Source of the DNA: Martelella endophytica
Lineage (GTDB): Bacteria; Pseudomonadota; Alphaproteobacteria; Rhizobiales; Rhizobiaceae
DNA length: 64,000 bases
Direction of reading: 5' to 3'
Assembly: GCF_000960975.1 (NCBI RefSeq)
Contig: NZ_CP010803.1
Coordinates: 2,135,944 to 2,199,943, forward strand
Every line of letters begins with the position of its first letter. Within the stretch, counting starts at the first letter, position 1. Below, one piece after another: positions 1 to 7,711 of the stretch. Below the pieces are notes generated by a model, which saw only the letters and a list, made by a program, of their open reading frames with translations, was not told the DNA's origin and did not search any database. The translations under genes were made by a program, and so were the position numbers.

Positions 1-974
1 GAGGTGTTCTTGATCAGGTTGACATACTGGTTGTTCATCGGAGGCACGATGATGCGCAGGGTCTGGGGCAGAACGATCAGGCGCGTGACCTGCAGGCTGG
101 AGAGGCCGAGCGCCCGTGCTGCTTCGATCTGACCTTTGGGGATTGCCTCGATGCCGCCGCGTATGACCTCTGCAATCTGGGCGCCGTGATAGAGGCCGAG
201 TGTGAGCGCGATGACCATGAATTGCAGCGTTAGCCGCGCACCGCCCCGAAAGTCGAAGCCGGAGAGTACTGGCACGGACCAGGAAAGCGGCATCGAAAGA
301 AGCGCCAGCACGACCGGCGGGAGAATGTAGATCGCGATCATGACCGGCAGAAGCTGCGGGGCATTCCCTGTTCTTTCGCGCAAGCGCCTGTTGCGGCGTG
401 CCAGCAGGGCGACCAGCAGCGTGCTCATGAGAAAGCCGCCGATGTGGAGCCAGAGCGCCATATCATTGACGGGCAGGGGAATGACGACAGAACGGTTGGA
501 GAGATGGACGGGGCCGACAGAAAAAGCCTGCCGGACCTGGGGCAGGCCACCAACTGCGGCGACATAAAGAACCAGCAATATGAGCAGCTTCGGGATATTG
601 CGGAACAGTTCGACATAGGCTTGCGCCAGCAGGCGCAAGGCCTTGCTCGGTGCTATGCTGGCCAGGCCGACCAGAAGGCCGGCAGCCGTTGCCAGAATGA
701 GGCTGACGGCTGCGAGAAACAGCGTATTGGTGATGCCGACGAGAATAACGCGGACATAGGTGCTGTCAGCCGAATAGCTGAACAAAGCCTCGCTGACATC
801 AAAACCTGCGCGCTGGCCGAGGAAGGCAAAGCCGGGGGTGAGGCCGGCCCGGTGCATGTTGTCGAGCACATTGAGCGCAATGAGTGTGAAGAATACCAGC
901 ACGGTCGCCAGAAGAACAAAATCGCGCAGTGGCAGTCTTCTCTGTTGCGGCGGAGGGGGGCTTGGCGAAATCAT
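1..974 (-). CDS. aapQ: Amino-acid ABC transporter permease, AapQ/BztB-like (3' end cut by window edge)
   Basis: Inner-membrane permease of a polar amino-acid ABC importer. About 324 residues are visible, starting at the ATG at 974 and running off the left edge. The N-terminus is Pro-rich, then hydrophobic (around residues 18-36), followed by a long periplasmic stretch, as in AapQ/BztB rather than the short HisM type. The EAARALGLSS-type ATPase-contact loop with following LPQ lies near the visible end. Family members are about 400 aa, so about 75-80 residues are missing. In known aap operons the binding protein AapJ precedes AapQ; here the upstream neighbour is a divergent GntR regulator, so the binding protein lies elsewhere or is absent. 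Basis: translation by eye. Confidence 0.85.
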   Translation of the reverse strand, partial: MISPSPPPPQQRRLPLRDFVLLATVLVFFTLIALNVLDNMHRAGLTPGFAFLGQRAGFDVSEALFSYSADSTYVRVILVGITNTLFLAAVSLILATAAGLLVGLASIAPSKALRLLAQAYVELFRNIPKLLILLVLYVAAVGGLPQVRQAFSVGPVHLSNRSVVIPLPVNDMALWLHIGGFLMSTLLVALLARRNRRLRERTGNAPQLLPVMIAIYILPPVVLALLSMPLSWSVPVLSGFDFRGGARLTLQFMVIALTLGLYHGAQIAEVIRGGIEAIPKGQIEAARALGLSSLQVTRLIVLPQTLRIIVPPMNNQYVNLIKNT

Positions 975-1003
975 CTGACATCTCTAAAATTGAAATACGA
1001 ACA

Positions 1004-1011
1004 TGTATACA
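1004..1011. promoter_or_regulatory. Candidate GntR operator (TGTATACA palindrome)
   Basis: A perfect 8-bp palindrome, TGTATACA, sits in the 109-bp gap between the divergent permease gene (start 974) and the GntR gene (start 1084). GntR-family FCD regulators often bind TNGTNNNACNA or GTATAC-centred palindromes, so this is a plausible autoregulatory site. This is inference from position and symmetry only. Confidence 0.35.
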
Positions 1012-1083
1012 GGAGTACTTCTGTTGCGTATAGGCGAAAAACTCGCTATTTGCCTCCTTGCAGCATGAAAGGATCAAAAAAGA

Positions 1084-1686
1084 ATGGTGACCAAGGCTCA
1101 AACCGCGCTCGAAGAAATCAGAAAGCATATATGCGTCAACGGGTTGGATGGCGAGATCGTGCTGTATGAAACGGAGCTGGCGATTGCCTATGGAATGTCC
1201 CGGACGCCGATTCGCCAGATACTGCAGCGGCTCGCCTACGAAAGGCTGGTCTATACGAAATCGGGTGTTGGAACCGTTGTGACGCCGCTTACGGAAAAGG
1301 AGCGGGGCCGCGATCTGCGCACATTCGAGGGCCTTGTCGCCGCTGTGCTGCTGCACGACCTCCCCTCCCTCAGCGTGCTGCAAAGGTCGGATGTTCTGGC
1401 GCTCGGCGCCTTTGCCGATGCCTTCGGCTCTGTCGAGGGCGATATGCTCTATGCCTTTTTCGCAAGATTGCACCCAATGCTGACCGCGCTGATCGAAGAC
1501 CCCATCCTCAGCGACGCTTTCTCGGCCAGTTTCTGGCGCTCGGTGCGCTGGGCGCTTCGCGACCATGGCCTGGCCCCGACGCAGACTGCGGCTCGGTTTG
1601 CGGGCTTCGTCGATAGCCTGGTCAAGGATCAGGTGAAGGACGCGAGCGACCTCTTCAACCGTTGCAGGAGCCTGTTCCCGGCCTGA
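1084..1686 (+). CDS. GntR-family transcriptional regulator
   Basis: A 200-residue regulator. Residues 1-70 form a winged helix-turn-helix with the typical YGMSRTPIRQILQRL recognition region and a wing ending in SGVGTVV. The C-terminal 120 residues are helical and resemble a short FCD-type ligand domain. The start at 1084 has AAAGGA ten bases upstream. It is divergent from the amino-acid permease gene and probably regulates it. The effector cannot be inferred. Confidence 0.8.
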   Translation: MVTKAQTALEEIRKHICVNGLDGEIVLYETELAIAYGMSRTPIRQILQRLAYERLVYTKSGVGTVVTPLTEKERGRDLRTFEGLVAAVLLHDLPSLSVLQRSDVLALGAFADAFGSVEGDMLYAFFARLHPMLTALIEDPILSDAFSASFWRSVRWALRDHGLAPTQTAARFAGFVDSLVKDQVKDASDLFNRCRSLFPA

Positions 1687-1771
1687 GTTCTCGCCGAGAA
1701 AGGCGCGGCCTCCAAAGCTAAACCTACTCCGGCAAGATCAGCAACATCTGCGCGGCCTTCAGCGAGGCTGG

Positions 1772-1808
1772 CCCTTTTTGGTGTCGACCCACGCCGACCC
1801 AAAAAGGG
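1772..1808. terminator. Hairpin CCCTTTTTGG...CCAAAAAGGG
   Basis: CCCTTTTTGG pairs with CCAAAAAGGG, with a partial GTCG extension toward the loop. It lies 86 bases after the GntR stop and could be a terminator, though no clean T-run follows the stem. Confidence 0.4.
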
Positions 1809-1931
1809 GAGACTCAAGATGCTTCGACACCGTTTCGTTTTTTGCCCTGCCATAAACAGACTGCGGCGGTTCCACGTAATCCAGCAGTGCCCAAATCCTG
1901 CCCCCCCAACCAGTTCTGCTTTATCAGTGAT

Positions 1932-1972
1932 AGCAAAAGCCCCCCATGGACACCGCCGCGGGGGCTTTTGCT
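1932..1972. terminator. Bidirectional rho-independent terminator
   Basis: A perfect 13-bp stem (1932-1944 with 1960-1972) reads AGCAAAAGCCCCC on one arm and its complement on the other, with a 15-base loop. The A4/T4 tracts flank the GC core on both strands, so it can end transcription from the GntR side and from the aldehyde dehydrogenase side. Confidence 0.7.
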
Positions 1973-2032
1973 TTTGGCTGTTTGCGGGCCCCTGTGACCA
2001 GGTGTGCAGCCTTGGCTGTGTATCGATGCGAG

Positions 2033-3508
2033 CTACAGCTTGATCGCGATATTCTTGCTCTTGCAGTAGGACAGCATGCCCTCGAGACCTTTTTCGCGAC
2101 CGAAGCCGGACATCTTGTTGCCGCCGAAGGGGACTTCGACGCCGCCGGCGAAGTATTCGTTGACGAAGATCTGACCGGCATCGATGTCACGGGCGAGCGT
2201 CAGGGCCCTGGAGATATCCTGCGTATAAATGCCGCCGACGAGGCCGTACTGGCAGTCATTGGCGAGCGCGAGGGCGTGTTCGGCGTTGTCGGCGATCTGA
2301 ACGGTCAGAACCGGGCCGAAGATTTCTTCCTGCACGAGGTCATCATCGGACGGGGTGTCGGCAATGATTGTCGGCTTGTAGAACCAGCCCTTGCCGGTTT
2401 CGGGATCGGTGGCCGTCTCGCCGCCGGTGAGGATTTCCGCGCCGCGTGCCTTCGCAGCCTCGATGATGCCGGCGACCTTTGCCAGATGGGCGGCGGAATT
2501 GAGCGGGCCGAAATCCGGATCGCGCAGACCATGGCCCAAACGATATTTTTCGGCTCTCTTCACAAGTTCGGCCACGAACTCATCATGGATCGAGCGCTCG
2601 ATGACGAGCCGGGAGCCTGCCGAGCAGATCTGGCCGGCATTTTCGAAGATCGCGCCGAGAACGCCGTCGATGGCCGCTTCGCGATTGCAATCGCCAAGGA
2701 CGACGACCGGCGATTTTCCACCAAGCTCCAGCACCAGCCGGGTGACATGCTCGGCGGCTGTGCGCATGACACGCTGGCCGGTGACCACGGAACCCGTGAA
2801 CGTGATCTGGTCGATGTCCTTGTGCGCTGTCAGCGGCGCACCGACGGCGGCGCCCGTTCCGGTGATGACATTGCAGACGCCATCGGGCAGGCCCGCGCGT
2901 GACAGAAGGTCGGCGAGCATGAGGGCTGTGAAAGGGGTCTGCTCCGCCGGTTTGGCGACAACGCAGCATCCGGCGGCAAGCGCCGGGGCCATGCCGCGCG
3001 CAGCGGTCGAAATCGGGTAATTCCAAGGGATGATCTGGGCGGAGACGCCCATCGGCTCATTCAGGCTGAAGCCGAGATAGCCCTTGGCCAGCGGAAAGCT
3101 CGTGCCCTGCAGCTTGTCGGTGGCACCAGCGTAATATTCGAAGGCGCGGGCAGCGCCCAGCACGTCGCCGCGCGCTTCGGAGAGTGTCTTGCCGCAGTCG
3201 AGCGTTTCGACAATGGCAAAGCGTTCGGCCTCTTCGCTCAGCAGGCTTGCCGCGCGGTTCAGAATGCGGCCGCGCTCGGCAGGCGCCATGTCGCGCCATA
3301 CGGACACGAAGGCCTTGCGGGCGCTGGCAACGGCTTCATCGACATCAGCTGCCGTGCCGTTCACAAAGCTGGCGAAAGCCTCGCCGCGCCCGGCGTCGAA
3401 GCTTTCCATCATCTCGGCGTCAGATGCGCGGCGGAATTGACCATCAATGAAATGGCCATCGGGCAGACCTTCCGGCCTTTTCCCGGCGAGAATGTCTTCG
3501 ATGTTCAT
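2033..3508 (-). CDS. NAD(P)-dependent aldehyde dehydrogenase
   Basis: A 491-residue aldehyde dehydrogenase that oxidises an aldehyde to the acid with NAD(P). Visible landmarks are the IIPWNYP segment (Asn163), LELGGKSP with general-base Glu261, catalytic Cys295 in NAGQICSAG, and the EIFGPVL motif. The length is normal. The start at 3508 has GAAGGT upstream; an in-frame start at 3589 would overlap the preceding dehydratase gene and lacks support. It lies 11 bases after the enolase-type dehydratase, so the two are one operon. Sequence style resembles gamma-aminobutyraldehyde/betaine-aldehyde dehydrogenases, but substrate is not fixed. Likely role: oxidise the aldehyde released by the oxidases or by EutBC of this island. 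Confidence 0.93.
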   Translation of the reverse strand: MNIEDILAGKRPEGLPDGHFIDGQFRRASDAEMMESFDAGRGEAFASFVNGTAADVDEAVASARKAFVSVWRDMAPAERGRILNRAASLLSEEAERFAIVETLDCGKTLSEARGDVLGAARAFEYYAGATDKLQGTSFPLAKGYLGFSLNEPMGVSAQIIPWNYPISTAARGMAPALAAGCCVVAKPAEQTPFTALMLADLLSRAGLPDGVCNVITGTGAAVGAPLTAHKDIDQITFTGSVVTGQRVMRTAAEHVTRLVLELGGKSPVVVLGDCNREAAIDGVLGAIFENAGQICSAGSRLVIERSIHDEFVAELVKRAEKYRLGHGLRDPDFGPLNSAAHLAKVAGIIEAAKARGAEILTGGETATDPETGKGWFYKPTIIADTPSDDDLVQEEIFGPVLTVQIADNAEHALALANDCQYGLVGGIYTQDISRALTLARDIDAGQIFVNEYFAGGVEVPFGGNKMSGFGREKGLEGMLSYCKSKNIAIKL

Positions 3509-3519
3509 GATTTTTACCT

Positions 3520-4626
3520 TCAGTCTGAGAGTTCGCTGACCTGATAGCGCGATTTGGCCAGCCATTCCGGATTGATGTCGATCCCCCATCCCGGCGCATC
3601 GGTGACGGTCACCTTGCCGCCTTCAACGCGGAAGGGATCGTTGAGGAAGAGGCCTTCCTGCCACGGATAATAGTCGCGGCCCTCGATCGAGAATTCAAGA
3701 TATTTGCCGGGCGTCTTGATGGCACGCAGGTAGTGCATGGTGAAGAGCGTCACCAGCGACAGGTTGGCGGCGTGCGGCGTCACCGGCATGCCGGCGGCTT
3801 CGGCCATGCGGGCTACTCTGAGGCTGCGCGAAATGCCGCCGAGATAAAGGATATCGGGCTGCAGAACGTCGACGACCTGATCCTTGATCATCAGCCGCCA
3901 GTTCTCGATCATGCAGTCCTGCTCGCCGCCGGTAATATCGATATCGAGGGCTTCCTTGACCTTTCTTGTCTGATCGAATTCCCAGTAGGGGCAGGGCTCT
4001 TCATAGTGGGATATGCCGCTGTCCTGCAGCATGTGACCGACCTCGATCGCCTTGGCGGGCGAGTAACAGGAATTGGCGTCAACCAGCAATGCGGCTTCAT
4101 CGCCAAGCGCGTTCGCAATCATCGGCACGATCTTTTCCGTGCGGCCCGGCCATTCATCCTGATTGTGACCAACCTCGGCGCCAATGCGGAACTTGAAGGC
4201 GTCAAAGCCATATTCGCCGCGAAGCCGCAGGAAACGCTCCCTCTCATCTTCAGGCGTGATGTCGCGCTTCATTGAGGAGCCGTAGGCCCTGAGTTTTCCG
4301 GGTGTGCCGCCGATCAGGGCGCAAACCGGCTTCTCAGCGCGTTTGCCCGCCATATCCCATAATGCGGTGTCGATGCCGCCCATGGCGCGGCGCAGATAGG
4401 CGCCGGGAAACTTGTGTTCCCTGTCGCGGGCGTGATCGACCATCGCATCAATATCGTCGCAATCAAAGCCGAGCACATGCGGGGCGATCTGCCGGTGAAG
4501 CACCTCGGCGGTGATATCGGCGAAATAGGGTGCGACCTGTCCCCAGCCGGTGGCCCCGTCCTCCGCGGTGGCGCGGACAAAGCAGATGAATTCGTTGGTG
4601 AATGTTTCGATTTTGGTCAGTTTCAT
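3520..4626 (-). CDS. Mandelate racemase/muconate lactonizing enzyme family dehydratase
   Basis: A 368-residue enolase-superfamily protein. Such enzymes abstract the alpha proton of a carboxylate, and most of this branch dehydrate acid sugars. Candidate catalytic residues are Lys145-x-Arg147, metal ligands Asp183, Glu209/210 and Glu235, Asp258 of the His-Asp dyad and His285 in TPHAAN. Arg in place of the second Lys of the K-x-K motif fits the dehydratases better than the racemases. It is the first gene of a two-gene operon with the aldehyde dehydrogenase, divergent from the MocR regulator, with a direct-repeat operator just upstream. Exact substrate unknown. Confidence 0.88.
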   Translation of the reverse strand: MKLTKIETFTNEFICFVRATAEDGATGWGQVAPYFADITAEVLHRQIAPHVLGFDCDDIDAMVDHARDREHKFPGAYLRRAMGGIDTALWDMAGKRAEKPVCALIGGTPGKLRAYGSSMKRDITPEDERERFLRLRGEYGFDAFKFRIGAEVGHNQDEWPGRTEKIVPMIANALGDEAALLVDANSCYSPAKAIEVGHMLQDSGISHYEEPCPYWEFDQTRKVKEALDIDITGGEQDCMIENWRLMIKDQVVDVLQPDILYLGGISRSLRVARMAEAAGMPVTPHAANLSLVTLFTMHYLRAIKTPGKYLEFSIEGRDYYPWQEGLFLNDPFRVEGGKVTVTDAPGWGIDINPEWLAKSRYQVSELSD

Positions 4627-4690
4627 AAGACTTCGATTGCTCTGATCAACTTGTGCTTCACCTCATTTGCGGCATAATTGGCGTATCAGA

Positions 4691-4724
4691 CATATCCATT
4701 TCGGAACTTGTTCCAGACCAATTT
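4691..4724 (-). promoter_or_regulatory. Direct-repeat operator copy A (candidate MocR box)
   Basis: On the minus strand AAATTGGTCTGG (4724-4713) is followed by AAATGGATAT (4701-4692). The ATTGG/AATGG cores begin exactly 22 bp apart, the same spacing as in copies B and C. It lies in the divergent promoter between the dehydratase operon and the MocR gene, pointing toward the dehydratase. MocR proteins such as GabR and PdxR bind direct repeats about two helical turns apart. Confidence 0.65.
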
Positions 4725-4750
4725 CTAGAATGACGCGAGGGTGACGGCAT

Positions 4751-6241
4751 ATGAAACACTCGGCCGGAGCGATCCTGTCCTCCATCAAGCTTGACCGTTC
4801 TTCCCGCAAGGGCGTCGGCGTGCAGCTCTATATGGCGCTGCGCGACATCATCCTGTCGGGCGGGCTTCGCGCTGGCGACCGGCTGCCCGCAACGCGCATT
4901 CTGGCGCGCGAGCTTGGCGTGTCTCGCACGACCGTCATTGATGCCATCGAACGGCTTGTCGTGGAGGGCATGCTGGTGTCGCGGGTTGGCGCAGGAACCT
5001 TCGTCAGCGATGCGCTCGATGCCCAGCGCCCGGCGCCGGGCGCGCCTCAGCCTGCCAAAACCGGGAAAAAGCCGCGGCTCTCCTATGCCATCACCCATGC
5101 CGAGCCGTCTTATGCACGGCGCAACTGGCTGCCGCATGAGGCCCGGGCCTTCATTACCGCGCTGCCGGCGCTTGACGCCTTTCCAATGACCAACTGGGCG
5201 CGCATTTCCGCCCGGCAATTGCGCGGTTCGCGCAGCGCCGTCATGGGCTATGGCGAGCCGAAGGGCATGCGGGCCTTAAGGCGCGCGATAGCCACGCATC
5301 TCAGTGCGCTGAAGGGCATCCGTTGCCACGAGGAACAGATCTTTATCACCTGCGGCGCTCAGCATGGTTTTGCGCTGATCGGGCATATGCTGCTCAACCC
5401 GGGAGACCGGGTGTGGATGGAAAATCCCGGTGCGTCGGGCGCCCGCAACGCCTTTTTGTCGCAGGGCGCGGAGCTGGTGCCGGTCGATGTCGATGACGAG
5501 GGCATGGTGGTAGCCGACGGGCTGAAGAAGTCGCCGCATTTCCGGCTCGCCTTCGTCACGCCGACGCATCAGCAGCCGCTCGGCCATGTCATGTCGCTGG
5601 CGCGGCGGTTCGAGCTTTTGCGCGCGGCGGAAGAGGCGCAGGGCCTGGTCATCGAGGATGATTATGATGGCGAGTTCTATTTCGACAACGCGCCGCAGCC
5701 GGCGCTCTACAGCACGGACACCGCCGGGCGGGTGCTCTATGTCGGCACGTTTTCGAAGTCGCTTTTCCCGGCGCTGCGGCTCGGCTTCATTCTGGTGCCG
5801 GAGCGGATGATCGATGCCTTCGACCAGACCTTTTCCGCCTGGGCGAGCGGTCCGGCAACGGCAACGCAGGCGATCGTCGCGGATTTCATGGATGAGGGGC
5901 ATTTTGCCACCCATATCCGGCTGATGCGCAGGCTCTACAAGGCCCGCTACGAGGCGTTGAGGGAAGCTGCAGCGTCACTTCCCGAGATCGTGCGGTTGCA
6001 GGAAACCAGAAGCGGATTTCACGCAACGGCCGATCTCGCGCCGCATATCGATGCAAAGCTTGTGGTCGAGCAGGCGCGCGAACGCGGCGTTATTCTGGCG
6101 CCGCTGTCGCGCTATTGCCTTCAGCCGATTGAAAAGAACGGGCTGGTTCTCGGCTTTGGCAGCGCGCCGCCGGAGGAGTTGCGCAAGGGGATCGATATCG
6201 TTCGCGACCTGCCCGCCTTGAAATCGAATTGGTCTGGATGA
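4751..6241 (+). CDS. MocR-type regulator (GntR winged helix fused to aminotransferase-like domain)
   Basis: A 496-residue MocR/GabR-type regulator. Residues about 15-85 are a GntR winged helix (LGVSRTTVIDAIERL). A fold-type I aminotransferase domain follows from about 110 to the end, with the PLP lysine at Lys336 in GTFSKSLFP and an Asp-Asp-Tyr-Asp PLP-binding segment before it. Such proteins use PLP and an amine or amino-acid effector to sense substrate. The start at 4751 follows GAGGGTGA. It sits between two promoters bearing the same direct repeat and is the obvious candidate to bind all three copies. The third promoter drives an amine-type oxidase, which fits an amine effector. Confidence 0.92.
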   Translation: MKHSAGAILSSIKLDRSSRKGVGVQLYMALRDIILSGGLRAGDRLPATRILARELGVSRTTVIDAIERLVVEGMLVSRVGAGTFVSDALDAQRPAPGAPQPAKTGKKPRLSYAITHAEPSYARRNWLPHEARAFITALPALDAFPMTNWARISARQLRGSRSAVMGYGEPKGMRALRRAIATHLSALKGIRCHEEQIFITCGAQHGFALIGHMLLNPGDRVWMENPGASGARNAFLSQGAELVPVDVDDEGMVVADGLKKSPHFRLAFVTPTHQQPLGHVMSLARRFELLRAAEEAQGLVIEDDYDGEFYFDNAPQPALYSTDTAGRVLYVGTFSKSLFPALRLGFILVPERMIDAFDQTFSAWASGPATATQAIVADFMDEGHFATHIRLMRRLYKARYEALREAAASLPEIVRLQETRSGFHATADLAPHIDAKLVVEQARERGVILAPLSRYCLQPIEKNGLVLGFGSAPPEELRKGIDIVRDLPALKSNWSG

Positions 6242-6263
6242 TTTGTCAAATTGGATATCACGA
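6227..6263 (+). promoter_or_regulatory. Direct-repeat operator copy B (overlaps the end of the MocR gene)
   Basis: AATTGGTCTGG (6227-6237) is followed by AAATTGGATAT (6248-6258), with ATTGG cores 22 bp apart. The first half-site lies inside the last codons of the MocR gene and the second just after its stop. It is 100 bp upstream of the second dehydratase. The stretch TCAAATTGGATATCACGA (6246-6263) is identical to copy C. Confidence 0.7.
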
Positions 6264-6363
6264 CCAAGCCATTCTTTACCTAATTTTCATGCCAGACCCG
6301 CGCCCGGCCTTTGCAAGCCAACACCGCTGCGCGCGAAATTGAATGCTTTGAAAGGATCGAACA

Positions 6364-7560
6364 ATGCAAGTGCTTGACCGCGTCGAGCTCTATCTGGTGA
6401 GAACACCGCTGCCTGCGCCGCATGCGCCCTCGTGGATCCCCGGCACGATCAGAACCCATGTCTCGATGTGCATCGTCCGGTTCATCACCGATGACGGCGT
6501 TGAAGGCTGGAGCGGCTTTCCGGCCTCAGGGCGTGAGCGCGCCGGCCTTGGCGACCTTCTTGCCGGCCTGTTTCTCGGGCAGGACGCGAGCGACATCGAA
6601 AATCTTGCCGAACGCATTCAGATCCTGGCGGCCGGCGGCAATTTCAACTGGTGGCTGGAGCCGGCCTTCTGGGACATCAAGGCTAAAACGGCCGGTTTGC
6701 CGCTTTACAAATACCTTGGCGGAACAGACGACCGGATCAAGCTCTACGCCTCCGCCGGTGAACTGAAGGCGCCGCCGGCGCGCCGCGAGGAAGCCGAAGC
6801 CCGCTTTGCCGAAGGCTTCGACACGATGAAGATCCGTGTGCACGATTTCGACGAGGCGGTCGACATCGAGCATATCTCCGACATTGCGACCTACATGCAG
6901 GGCCGGATGAAGATCTCGGTCGACTGCAATCAGGCCTTCCGGCTGACGCAGAACGGCAAGGCGCCGCTCTGGTCGCTGGAGCGCGCCAAGCGCTTTGTCG
7001 ATGCGGCCGCCGATGTCGGTCTTGCCTGGGTGGAAGAGCCGCTTTTTGGCGAATGGCACGAGGAAATTGCCCAGCTGACAACCCATTCGCGCGTTCCCGT
7101 TGCCGGTGGCGAACTGCATGTCATGGGCTATCGCGAGCTGGCGCGGATGCTGAAGATGGGCTGCTACAACATCTATCAGCCCGATGCGATGTGGGCCGGC
7201 GGCATCAATCAGAGCCTTCAGGTTGCGGCGCTTTGCCGGGAGAAGGGGCTGAAGTTCACCCCGCATTGCTGGTCGAACGGGTTCGGCTTCATCGTCAATG
7301 CGCATGTCTTTGCGGCAAGCGGTTTTGCCGGCGAGGCGCTGTTCGAATACCCGGTCGCGCCGCCCGGATGGATCCCGGAAGCGCGCGACATGATCTTCAC
7401 CGAGCCCTTCCTGCACGACAAGGGCGGGTTCAACATGCCGCAGGCTCCGGGCCTCGGCTTTGAGATCGATCAGAACAACCTGTCAAAGTACGGACACTGC
7501 TTCTTCACGGCCAGCCGCAAGGAAACCCACTGGATGCCTGAGGCACTGTCGGATTTCTGA
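6364..7560 (+). CDS. Second enolase-superfamily (MR/MLE) dehydratase
   Basis: A 398-residue enolase-superfamily enzyme, clearly different from the one at 3520-4626. Candidate residues are Lys156-x-Arg158, Asp187 with following Asn (DCNQ), the paired Glu in WVEEP, Glu in AGGELH, Asp274 in QPDAMW and His301 in TPHCW. The active-site set is complete, so it should be active on an alpha-hydroxy or alpha-amino acid. The start at 6364 follows AAAGGA. It lies downstream of operator copy B and 151 bp before the DAO-type oxidase. Acid-sugar dehydratase is the likeliest class; substrate not determined. Confidence 0.88.
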   Translation: MQVLDRVELYLVRTPLPAPHAPSWIPGTIRTHVSMCIVRFITDDGVEGWSGFPASGRERAGLGDLLAGLFLGQDASDIENLAERIQILAAGGNFNWWLEPAFWDIKAKTAGLPLYKYLGGTDDRIKLYASAGELKAPPARREEAEARFAEGFDTMKIRVHDFDEAVDIEHISDIATYMQGRMKISVDCNQAFRLTQNGKAPLWSLERAKRFVDAAADVGLAWVEEPLFGEWHEEIAQLTTHSRVPVAGGELHVMGYRELARMLKMGCYNIYQPDAMWAGGINQSLQVAALCREKGLKFTPHCWSNGFGFIVNAHVFAASGFAGEALFEYPVAPPGWIPEARDMIFTEPFLHDKGGFNMPQAPGLGFEIDQNNLSKYGHCFFTASRKETHWMPEALSDF

Positions 7561-7579
7561 TCCCGCCCGGAAACCCGCC

Positions 7580-7635
7580 ATCAGACCATTTTCAATGAAA
7601 TTGGTCTGATGAAATCATCAAATTGGATATCACGA
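7580..7635 (+). promoter_or_regulatory. Direct-repeat operator copy C with overlapping inverted repeat
   Basis: AAATTGGTCTG (7598-7608) and AAATTGGATAT (7620-7630) repeat the copy A/B architecture with 22-bp phasing. An additional inverted repeat, ATCAGACCA (7580-7588) with TGGTCTGAT (7602-7610), overlaps the first half-site and could form a hairpin after the dehydratase gene. The oxidase gene starts at 7712. Confidence 0.68.
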
Positions 7636-7711
7636 GCCATCCATTTCTCTCATACGGTTTTGGTAACGAAGGCCCGGTCACCGGGCAGGTCGCTGAACAC
7701 AGGAACGTCGC

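Larger units (their letters stand above)
1687..2032. other. Intergenic region between converging genes, two hairpins only
   Basis: About 350 bases separate the GntR gene from the converging aldehyde dehydrogenase gene. I see no credible coding sequence. It holds two inverted repeats, listed separately, both rich in A/T runs next to GC stems as expected of transcription terminators. Confidence 0.6.

Noticed and set aside
1819..2043. Small plus-strand ORF in the convergent gap
   Set aside because: It runs across the terminator hairpin, has no ribosome site and no recognisable motif.
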